NCBI GenBank assembly: GCA_002793745.1
Contig: PFEE01000025.1
Coordinates: 15,390-20,843 of the forward strand
Length of the DNA stretch: 5,454 bases
DNA from: Candidatus Roizmanbacteria bacterium CG10_big_fil_rev_8_21_14_0_10_45_7
GTDB lineage: Bacteria > Patescibacteriota > Microgenomatia > UBA1406
Direction of reading: 5' to 3'
The notes under the pieces: generated by a model
What the model was told of the DNA's origin: nothing
Databases searched by the model: none
Seen by the model: only the letters and a program-made list of their open reading frames with translations
Position numbers and translations under genes: made by a program
Shown here: positions 1-5,454 of the stretch, piece by piece
How positions within the stretch are numbered: the stretch's first letter is position 1
How the letters are laid out: each line of letters starts with the position of its first letter

Positions 1-669
1 AGAGGTATATACCTGCAGGAATGAACAACAATAACAGTGCGGAATAATGCAGCCACAGATGCTGCAGATAGATACTGACATTTCCCAACTTACTGACCAC
101 CGATTGAAACCCTGCTCCAGTATTCACAATACCGTACTGCAATCGGAATATATTTCTCATCAACCCCCACCACGTGTGTTCTTCCCAATACAGCCGAGGA
201 TCAGCGTGAGTCATCAAAAACCATATAAGGTACGGTGCCAGTCCTAAAAGGATAAAGCTACCGAGCATAACAACATGCTTCTTAACAAATTGCAGTACCA
301 TTTTTCGTTTTTTCCAAAAAAGAACCACATAGATGCCCAATGACAGAGCAAGAATATAGTGGTGAAAAATACCCAGTAAGCAGAAAAACCAGAACACGAA
401 AAAGTAGCAATAGTGACTAGTTTCCTATTGGGAGAATATATACGAGTGAGCGTTGCATACGTCAAACGATAGGTTAGATAGATAGTACCTAGTGCAAATA
501 CCAAAGAAACCAGTGATGCTCGCAGCGCAATTGACCCAAATGGTAACAAAAAAAATAACTTCAAAAAAAGGGTATAAAGCGGAAACCCTGGTGGGTGAGC
601 GACTGTGTTAAGCCATGCAGCGGATACCAAGTCTCCGGCATCCGCTGCCCAAATATAAGGATACAGTTT
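1..669 (-). pseudogene. Broken DUF2723/GT117 (TMEM260-like) membrane glycosyltransferase, N-terminally truncated, internally frameshifted, cut by the window edge
   Basis: Two minus-strand reading frames together resemble one DUF2723-family protein. Frame A, open from 669 to about 400, has the family's opening signature: ADAGDLVSAAW followed by VAHPPGFPLYTL and LLPFGSIALR. Frame B, open from 424 to the left edge, continues with later family blocks: LLGIFHHYILAL, LLGLAPYLIW, and a W..H..WWGLMRNIFRLQYG stretch that matches the family's WGD.T..GF..H..R..YG region. Compared with TMEM260-like proteins, about 40-60 residues between these parts (the W..AEV..LN segment) are missing and the frame changes, so an internal deletion near 390-424 is likely. 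The N-terminal membrane helix is also absent: an in-frame TGA lies at 670-672, right behind the pilin gene. Family members are GT-C-type multi-pass transferases, and TMEM260 itself is a protein O-mannosyltransferase. The acidic DAGD loop is retained, but the product is unlikely to work. A sequencing or assembly error could mimic the frameshift. Family call is fairly sure; true pseudogene status less so. Confidence 0.72.
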
Positions 670-687
670 TCAGTTTTTCTTAATTGA

Positions 688-1233
688 TCAGTACAAGCAC
701 CAGTAACAAGGTCCTGCTCCACCGTGTACCTGGCAGGTACCTGCTGTGGTTGATGCATCAGTGCTTGGGTTACCTGACGCATCCAAATCTACACTAGTAA
801 ACTTAACGTTCCGGTCAGCGTTTAGAAATGAGTTTGACTGCGGTGAAAAGCACACCATTAATTTAGACTCACCCTGCCGCGCAACATAAATCTTGTCTAG
901 TTGATCTTCAGCAAGCTCTACGAAGTTTTGCTTAAGCTCGCTTGAAGCAACCAATCCGGTTATAATATCATTCGGATCACCTTTTCCAATTTGTACTCCC
1001 GACTCGTTTATAAACACGGTTGCCCATTGGGATGGCCAACCATTTCGTTGTGCGTAATAGCGGATTGCCGCGTTATAAAATTCCTGAGAGGTATTTCGCA
1101 CACCCGTGTCTGTTGCTTTCTTAAATTGCTCAAACGGATCGATTGCGGCAAGTAAAGCAACTGCTAATGTCCCCAAGAGAGCGATAACGATAAGCAACTC
1201 AATAAGCGTAAATCCCGATTTATTTATTGTCAT
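688..1233 (-). CDS. Type IV prepilin (major or minor pilin), class III signal peptide
   Basis: This 181-residue protein is a type IV pilin-like subunit. It starts MTINKSG|FTLIE: a short basic leader, Gly at -1, Phe at +1 and Glu at +5 (residue 12). This is the classic site for prepilin peptidase cleavage and N-methylation. A hydrophobic helix (residues 8-31, ending near AIDP) follows; it anchors the subunit and packs the pilus core. The soluble head (about 32-181) contains an amphipathic stretch and four cysteines, C128, C167, C176 and C179. It ends GPCYWCLY, with a Ser/Thr-rich stretch at about 153-166. The ATG at 1233 is chosen over a TTG nine bases upstream because it gives a standard short leader and fits the promoter spacing. 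No Shine-Dalgarno motif is visible. The gene diverges from pilB across 56 bp. The prepilin class is certain; whether it is the major pilin cannot be told from the window. A pseudopilin is the alternative, but the neighbouring retraction ATPase favours a pilus. Confidence 0.92.
   Translation of the reverse strand: MTINKSGFTLIELLIVIALLGTLAVALLAAIDPFEQFKKATDTGVRNTSQEFYNAAIRYYAQRNGWPSQWATVFINESGVQIGKGDPNDIITGLVASSELKQNFVELAEDQLDKIYVARQGESKLMVCFSPQSNSFLNADRNVKFTSVDLDASGNPSTDASTTAGTCQVHGGAGPCYWCLY
728..760. repeat. Cluster of short perfect palindromes inside the pilin 3' coding region
   Basis: CAGGTACCTG (734-743) and TGATGCATCA (751-760) are both perfect 10-bp palindromes lying 7 bp apart. The first overlaps another inverted repeat, ACCTG-G-CAGGT (728-738). 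They lie in the codons for the Ser/Thr-rich C-terminal part of the pilin. They may be chance, a small mRNA hairpin, or a trace of local repeat expansion: GATGCATCA at 752-760 is echoed by GACGCATCC at 776-784, and both sit over Asp-Ala-Ser codons. Confidence 0.4.
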
Positions 1234-1240
1234 ATCTATC

Positions 1241-1269
1241 AAGTTAATTCATTTGTACATTTTTGTCAA
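1241..1269 (-). promoter_or_regulatory. Predicted sigma-70-type promoter of the pilin gene, leaderless layout
   Basis: On the minus strand, a perfect TTGACA -35 box (1269-1264) is followed after exactly 17 bp by TAACTT (1246-1241). TAACTT matches the TATAAT consensus at positions 1, 2 and 6. Transcription would be expected to start about 7 bases further on, at 1234-1233, which is the pilin ATG itself. This predicts a leaderless or nearly leaderless mRNA and agrees with the absence of a Shine-Dalgarno motif. Confidence 0.55.
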
Positions 1270-1276
1270 GAGTCTT

Positions 1277-1282
1277 TATAAT
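1277..1282 (+). promoter_or_regulatory. Predicted -10 box of the pilB-pilT-pilC operon, leaderless layout
   Basis: A consensus TATAAT occupies 1277-1282, and the ATG at 1290 lies 7 bases after it, where transcription would be expected to begin. No good -35 box is present; the nearest candidate is TTGTAC (1253-1258, 18-bp spacer, 3 of 6 matches). The promoter may therefore be intrinsically weak or need an activator. The box overlaps the alternative ATG at 1281, which argues against that start. It lies 7 bp from the -35 box of the divergent pilin promoter. Confidence 0.5.
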
Positions 1283-1289
1283 GATTTTT

Positions 1290-3014
1290 ATGAGCGCATA
1301 TTCTATTAGCAGGTTTCTTGAGTATTTTGAAAAAAATAACCTGCTTAACGCCAAAACCCTTAACGAAATCAAGATAGATGCGCTTAAAAATGCCATTCCG
1401 GTAGAGGAATATCTTACCAAGCGTTCGTTGACAACACCTGAAAACATCATGCAGGCAAAGGCGTATGCCATGCAGGTCCAACTGATTAAGTTGGATAGTA
1501 TAGCCGCGTCTCCCCAGGCGCTATCGCATATATCCGAGGGTATTGCCCGCCAGTATGCCATATTTCCATTTGAATACGACCAAAAAAACTCAATTATTAA
1601 AATAGCCAGCAGCGATCCGCTTAATCTTGAAACCATCAGTTTTTTGGAGAAAAAAACCGGCAAAACCATTGTTCCTTTTTTTGCTGATCCACGTGAAATT
1701 GAGGAGGCTATCAATATTCAGTATCAACAAAGTATATCCCCCACGGTAACCAGTGCTCTTGAAGAATTTGGCGGACAAAAAAAACGGGAAGAAAAAACTG
1801 CCCCGGGTATGAACGACCGAATGGTAAAAGAGCCTCCTATTTCAAAAATAGTTAATACTATGCTTGAATTTGCTGTGAAGGCACGCGCATCTGATATTCA
1901 TGTTGAGCCGCAGGAAACACGAACGCGCATACGCTACCGTATTGACGGTATACTTAATGAAAAACTGGTGTTACCCAGTTCATTGCATGAATCGTTGGTA
2001 TCGCGCATCAAGATACTTTCACAAATGCGTATAGACGAAAAACGTGTTCCTCAGGATGGACGTTTTACCTTTAAAATAGGCAATGAGGAAGTTGATTTAC
2101 GTGTTTCTTCATTGCCAACGGTTCATGGCGAGAAGATTGTTATGCGTCTTCTTAAAAAGACCGGCGGTATTCCCTCGCTTCCCGATTTGGGATTGCAGGG
2201 GGTTCAGATGAAACATCTTGAATTGGCTATTACCAAACCCTACGGCATTATTCTCGTCACGGGCCCTACCGGTTCGGGTAAAACAACGACGCTGTATTCG
2301 GTGCTGTCACGACTTAACCAGTCTTCGGTAAATATTCTTACTTTGGAAGACCCGGTTGAATATGAAATTCCCGGCATTAACCAGGTACAGATTAACCCAC
2401 AGGCGGGCTTGACATTCGCAAATGGATTGCGTTCTTTTTTGCGGCAGGACCCCAATATTATTCTGGTAGGAGAAATTCGTGACCAGGAAACCACTGCACT
2501 GGCCATTCAGGCTGCGCTTACCGGGCATTTGGTGTTTTCAACGTTGCATACTAATGACGCCTCTACCGCCATTCCCCGTTTGCTTGACTTAGGAGCAGAA
2601 CCGTTTTTGATTGCCTCGGTATTAAATGCAGCACTAGGACAGCGTATCGTGCGAAGAGTGTGTCCAAATTGCAAGGAATCTTATGCTCCGGACGCCCTCC
2701 TTGATAAAAAAATTCGGGAAATGCTGGGTAACTTTCTTCCTCAGGAGTTCAAGGAAAAGTCGCTCTTGTTGTGGCGAGGAAAAGGCTGTGTAGAGTGCGG
2801 TAATACTGGATACTTTGGACGGGTCGGTATATTTGAAATTATAGTAACATCAAATGCCGTGAATAAACTGATACTGCAGCGGGCAAACGCAGAGGCTATT
2901 GAAAAACAGGCACAGGAAGAAGGTCTTATAACCATGAAACAGGATGGATTCCTAAAGGCCTTACGGGGCGAAACGACGATTGAGGAAATATTACGGGTTG
3001 CCGAGGATATGTAA
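1290..3014 (+). CDS. pilB: Type IV pilus assembly (extension) ATPase PilB, GspE/PulE family
   Basis: This cytoplasmic hexameric ATPase should drive pilin polymerisation by acting on PilC. The 574-residue protein has an N-terminal GspE/MshE-type domain (about 40-146) and a charged linker (about 147-180). The T2SSE core follows, with an N2 domain containing ASDIHVEP and RIRYRIDG (about 200-220). Next come Walker A GPTGSGKTT (325-333), the Asp box around LEDPVEYE (352-359), Walker B IILVGEIRD (390-398) and the His box TGHLVFSTLHTND (411-423). Two CxxC pairs, C458/C461 and C500/C503, form the tetracysteine zinc site typical of PilB/GspE and absent from PilT. All catalytic motifs are intact and the length is normal. 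Three starts are possible: TTG 1263, ATG 1281 and ATG 1290. ATG 1290 is preferred because the other two lie upstream of or overlap the -10 box. It is the first gene of a tight operon with pilT 8 bp downstream. A type II secretion GspE is the alternative, but the adjacent pilT makes PilB far more likely. Confidence 0.97.
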   Translation: MSAYSISRFLEYFEKNNLLNAKTLNEIKIDALKNAIPVEEYLTKRSLTTPENIMQAKAYAMQVQLIKLDSIAASPQALSHISEGIARQYAIFPFEYDQKNSIIKIASSDPLNLETISFLEKKTGKTIVPFFADPREIEEAINIQYQQSISPTVTSALEEFGGQKKREEKTAPGMNDRMVKEPPISKIVNTMLEFAVKARASDIHVEPQETRTRIRYRIDGILNEKLVLPSSLHESLVSRIKILSQMRIDEKRVPQDGRFTFKIGNEEVDLRVSSLPTVHGEKIVMRLLKKTGGIPSLPDLGLQGVQMKHLELAITKPYGIILVTGPTGSGKTTTLYSVLSRLNQSSVNILTLEDPVEYEIPGINQVQINPQAGLTFANGLRSFLRQDPNIILVGEIRDQETTALAIQAALTGHLVFSTLHTNDASTAIPRLLDLGAEPFLIASVLNAALGQRIVRRVCPNCKESYAPDALLDKKIREMLGNFLPQEFKEKSLLLWRGKGCVECGNTGYFGRVGIFEIIVTSNAVNKLILQRANAEAIEKQAQEEGLITMKQDGFLKALRGETTIEEILRVAEDM

Positions 3015-3022
3015 GTAACTAT

Positions 3023-4093
3023 ATGGAACACAGTGTACAAAACGATCCATCAGAGTTGCTCAAAGAAATCATTGTCCGCACCGCAAGCGACCTACATATG
3101 AATGTGGGGTATCACCCTATGTTGCGCATTTACGGAAAACTATATCCTTTAATTGATTACCCAACCGTAACCGCATCCGACGTTAACCGTTTTTTTGTCA
3201 GTTTTACTACCAAAGAACAACAAGATACGTTTTACCTTAATAAAGAGCTTGATTTTAGTATTGCGTTTGACCAGTCTCGTTTCCGGGCAAATGCCTACTA
3301 TGAGCGCGGCAACATGGCCGTCAGTCTTCGATCGGTTCCACAGCGCATTCCCACCATTGAAGAGTTAAATTTACCGTCGATCGTACATAAATTCTCACAG
3401 TACCATGACGGGCTTGTCCTTATTACCGGCCAAACCGGCGAAGGAAAATCAACCACACTGGCTTCATTATTAAATGAAATCAATATGACCAGAAACAGCC
3501 ATATTGTAACGATCGAAGATCCCATTGAATTTGTCTATCCTATGGGCAAATCCATTATTTCGCAACGAGAAGTAAAACGTGATACGCATGCGTTTCCTAA
3601 TGCACTGCGCGCCGTATTGCGGCAGGATCCCAATGTTATTGTCATTGGAGAAATGCGCGATTATGAAACGATATCAACCGTTATGACCTTGGCAGAAACC
3701 GGCCACTTAGTATTTTCGACACTGCATACCAGTACCGCTGCCCTTACCATTGACCGTATTCTTGATGTGTTTCCCGAAGAACAGCAAATTCAGGTGCGAA
3801 GCCAACTGTCTTCGGTACTGCGCGCTATTATCAGCCAGAAACTCATACCTAAGGCCGACGATTCGGGAAGAATTGTGTCTTGTGAAATACTGCTCAATAA
3901 TTCAGCGGTTTCAGCACTGATCCGTGAAGGCAAAACGCATCAGATTGATAACGTCATTCAAACATCCAGCGAAGAAGGTATGATTCTGTTTGAAAAATAC
4001 CTCCACGAGTTGGCATTGACAAAACAAATCAGCTACGAAAACGCACTTACCTATTCCTCCCGGCCTAAACTTATGGCAGAGTTGCTTAAATAA
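3023..4093 (+). CDS. pilT: Type IV pilus retraction ATPase PilT (twitching motility)
   Basis: This hexameric cytoplasmic ATPase should power pilus disassembly and retraction, and so twitching or DNA pulling. At 356 residues it has typical PilT length and lacks the long N-terminal domain and the zinc tetracysteine of PilB. Visible motifs are ASDLHMNVG (21-29), Walker A GQTGEGKSTT (136-145), Asp box IEDPIEF (164-170), Walker B VIVIGEMRD (205-213) and His box TGHLVFSTLHTS (226-237). The PilT hallmark corresponding to AIRNLIREGKTHQI is present as ALIREGKTHQIDNVIQTS (298-315). The P-loop is unusual: GQTGEGKS instead of the common GPTGSGKS, although the essential Gly-Lys-Ser remains. The ATG at 3023 lies 8 bp after the pilB stop. 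The only GAGG upstream (3003-3006) is about 16 bases away, too far for normal Shine-Dalgarno pairing, so translation may be coupled to pilB. A PilU-like accessory motor is possible but less likely, because this is the only retraction-type ATPase seen here. Confidence 0.95.
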   Translation: MEHSVQNDPSELLKEIIVRTASDLHMNVGYHPMLRIYGKLYPLIDYPTVTASDVNRFFVSFTTKEQQDTFYLNKELDFSIAFDQSRFRANAYYERGNMAVSLRSVPQRIPTIEELNLPSIVHKFSQYHDGLVLITGQTGEGKSTTLASLLNEINMTRNSHIVTIEDPIEFVYPMGKSIISQREVKRDTHAFPNALRAVLRQDPNVIVIGEMRDYETISTVMTLAETGHLVFSTLHTSTAALTIDRILDVFPEEQQIQVRSQLSSVLRAIISQKLIPKADDSGRIVSCEILLNNSAVSALIREGKTHQIDNVIQTSSEEGMILFEKYLHELALTKQISYENALTYSSRPKLMAELLK

Positions 4094-4095
4094 CC

Positions 4096-5319
4096 ATGTT
4101 GTTTGAGTACACTGTTTCAGACAAATCACACAGGATAAATAAGGGTACGTTTGAAGCCAGCACCAGTGCAGAGGCCATACGTCTTCTTAAGGATAAAGGG
4201 TATTTAATTGTGTCTATTCAGGAAAAACATACCGTAGCTGATTACTACTACCAGTATCTGGCCAAAAGTAAGCTCAAACTGAGTTTTGGCCAACTGGTGG
4301 ATTTTACCCGGCAATTGGGTATCATGATTAACGCTGGATTAAGCATCGTTGACGCCCTCAGTATTATTATTCGTCAAAATCGTGACCCTCGCTATCACGG
4401 TATAGCCGTACGCATTCAGGACCGTATTAAAAGCGGAGGCAGTTTTTCGGATGGCCTTAAGGAGTTCCCCGATACCTTCCAAAATTTTTACGTTGCCCTT
4501 ATCCGTGCCGGTGAATCGTCGGGTAAACTGGATGACGTGCTCATGCGCTTAGCTGAAAACCTTGAAAAATCGAGAGAGTTTCGGGGTAAAGTAGTCAACG
4601 CGCTTATCTACCCTATTATCGTTGTATTGGGTATGATGGTGGTTGCATTCGTATTAATGACATTTGTGTTGCCGCAGCTGCTTGATTTGTACAATAACTT
4701 TAATATTGATCTTCCGCTATCAACTCAGATTATTATTGCTATATCTCATTTTTCTCAACGCTACTGGCCCTTTATTATTGTGGGAACTATTGGAGCGGCT
4801 CTATACGCACGCGTACTGATTAAACGCGAAAAGGTGCGCAAACATATTGATGCCCTCACACTGCGCATTCCGGTATTTGGCAGAATTATTCAACAGTCGG
4901 TTTTGGTTGAATCAACCCGTACCCTTTCCATACTGCTTTCTTCAGGAGTGCCACTTCTGGAGGCACTCAGTATTGTAACCAATACATCAAATAATTTGGT
5001 ATACCAGGAGGCATTTGGAAGTGTACAAAAAAATGTTGAACGGGGCGTTTCACTGGGAGACGCACTTATTGATGAAAATGTGTTTCCCGACATATTTGTG
5101 CAGATGACCGCGGTAGGAGAAAAAACCGGACAGCTCGATGATACCCTTATGCGCCTTTCTCGTTATTTTCAAATGGAAACAGAGCTGGCGGTCAAAGCAG
5201 CAACGACCTTAATTGAACCATTGGTGTTGGTGGTGCTGGGTATTGGTGTAGGATTCTTAGTTGTTTCCGTACTTACCCCGATTTATAATCTCACCAGTTC
5301 CTTTGGCGTTGCACGCTGA
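4096..5319 (+). CDS. pilC: Type IV pilus inner-membrane platform protein PilC (GspF family)
   Basis: PilC is the integral membrane platform on which PilB and PilT act to insert or remove pilins. The 407-residue protein has normal length and the duplicated T2SSF architecture: repeats at about 67-193 and 270-395. Each repeat carries the family signature, GESSGKLDDVLMRL at 139-152 and GEKTGQLDDTLMRL at 341-354. Membrane segments are seen at about 171-193 (after NALIYP), 223-241, and 371-395 near the C-terminus. The N-terminus (FEYTVSD...GTFEASTSAEAIRLL) is the usual small cytoplasmic domain. The ATG at 4096 follows the pilT stop by 2 bp, with no Shine-Dalgarno motif, which points to coupled translation. 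The stop is TGA. A methyltransferase gene begins 8 bp later, so the operon probably continues. The GspF alternative is disfavoured by pilT and the pilin next door. Confidence 0.97.
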   Translation: MLFEYTVSDKSHRINKGTFEASTSAEAIRLLKDKGYLIVSIQEKHTVADYYYQYLAKSKLKLSFGQLVDFTRQLGIMINAGLSIVDALSIIIRQNRDPRYHGIAVRIQDRIKSGGSFSDGLKEFPDTFQNFYVALIRAGESSGKLDDVLMRLAENLEKSREFRGKVVNALIYPIIVVLGMMVVAFVLMTFVLPQLLDLYNNFNIDLPLSTQIIIAISHFSQRYWPFIIVGTIGAALYARVLIKREKVRKHIDALTLRIPVFGRIIQQSVLVESTRTLSILLSSGVPLLEALSIVTNTSNNLVYQEAFGSVQKNVERGVSLGDALIDENVFPDIFVQMTAVGEKTGQLDDTLMRLSRYFQMETELAVKAATTLIEPLVLVVLGIGVGFLVVSVLTPIYNLTSSFGVAR

Positions 5320-5327
5320 ACAACACT

Positions 5328-5454
5328 ATGGACATACTACAAACATCGGGATGGGAGGATTATGCATTGCTGGACTCAGGCAATGGCAAGCGCCTGGAGC
5401 GGTTTGGAACCGTTATAGTAGAACGTCCCGATCCCCAAGCCCTATGGCACCTGC
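5328..5454 (+). CDS. Class I SAM-dependent (RlmI-like rRNA) methyltransferase, 5' part only
   Basis: Only the first 42 codons are in the window. They begin MDILQTSGWEDYALLDSGNGKRLERFG and continue into a VIVERPDPQALW stretch. I recognise this opening (W.DY.LLDSG.G.KLE.FG followed by RP.PQA.W) from bacterial methyltransferases related to the RlmI/RlmK family, which methylate rRNA with S-adenosylmethionine. The SAM-binding Rossmann fold lies beyond the right edge, so neither the motif nor the substrate can be verified. The start is 8 bp after the pilC stop on the same strand, which suggests co-transcription with the pilus operon. No Shine-Dalgarno motif precedes it. The family call rests on remembered N-terminal similarity; the exact target (23S rRNA or another substrate) is an inference. 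Confidence 0.7.
   Translation, partial: MDILQTSGWEDYALLDSGNGKRLERFGTVIVERPDPQALWHL

Noticed and set aside
47..247. 66-codon plus-strand open frame in the left part
   Set aside because: It is antisense to the glycosyltransferase frame B, which carries recognisable family blocks; the plus-strand product is low in hydrophobic structure and unrecognised.
670..690. UGA=Gly recoding (genetic code 25) joining pilin and glycosyltransferase into one protein
   Set aside because: No in-frame TGA occurs inside pilB, pilT, pilC or the pilin despite their many glycines, and pilC ends at TGA at its normal length with a new gene starting 8 bp later.
661..690. Intrinsic terminator after the pilin gene
   Set aside because: On the minus strand the region is A-rich rather than T-rich, with no GC-rich hairpin.
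1263..1289. Longer PilB from TTG 1263 or ATG 1281
   Set aside because: TTG 1263 lies upstream of the TATAAT box and ATG 1281 overlaps it; the added residues look unlike a conserved PilB start.
1106..1309. 67-codon plus-strand open frame across the pilin start and the divergent promoter
   Set aside because: It is the complement of the pilin signal helix and would run over the pilB start; it has no family resemblance.
1244..1714. 156-codon minus-strand open frame opposite the pilB 5' end
   Set aside because: It lies antisense to a well-conserved pilB, resembles no known family, and has no supported start or promoter.
2439..3640. Near-identical stretches in pilB and pilT around TTGCGGCAGGA (about 2439 and 3617), as possible gene conversion
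   Set aside because: The match is confined to the shared LRQDPN motif before Walker B; flanking codons differ freely, as expected for paralogues.
5319..5328. Terminator between pilC and the methyltransferase
   Set aside because: The 8-bp gap cannot hold a hairpin, and no stem is seen across it.

Overview
The window holds a compact type IV pilus locus, most likely from a member of the Candidate Phyla Radiation (Patescibacteria, possibly a Microgenomates-type lineage). Three things point there: the tight pilB-pilT-pilC order running straight into a class I SAM-dependent methyltransferase, a pilin with a cysteine-rich C-terminus, and the lack of Shine-Dalgarno motifs before all five start codons. 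The placement is inferred from gene order and protein character, not from a marker gene. TGA ends both the pilin gene and pilC, and no intact gene contains an in-frame TGA, so the standard bacterial code (table 11) fits and the UGA=Gly code of Gracilibacteria/Absconditabacteria does not.

Layout. Positions 1-669 (minus strand, running off the left edge) are a broken gene for a polytopic membrane glycosyltransferase of the DUF2723/GT117 (TMEM260-like) family. Its N-terminus is missing, and an internal gap with a frameshift splits it into two reading frames. Positions 688-1233 (minus) encode a type IV prepilin. Positions 1234-1289 are a 56-bp divergent promoter region. Positions 1290-5319 (plus) carry pilB, pilT and pilC with gaps of 8 and 2 bp. 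After a further 8 bp, a class I SAM-dependent methyltransferase starts at 5328 and runs off the right edge.

How the parts work together. The pilin is the fibre subunit. PilB should power its assembly, PilC is the inner-membrane platform that both motors act on, and PilT should power depolymerisation and retraction. The prepilin peptidase, alignment proteins (PilM/N/O) and any secretin are not in the window. The glycosyltransferase beside the pilin suggests a past role in pilin or envelope glycosylation, but the copy here looks inactivated or misassembled.

The most notable points are the damaged glycosyltransferase, the face-to-face promoters that appear to produce leaderless mRNAs for pilin and pilB, a non-canonical P-loop in PilT, and the coupling of an RlmI-like methyltransferase to the pilus operon. 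I see no previously undescribed system, and no RNA gene, CRISPR array or mobile element.
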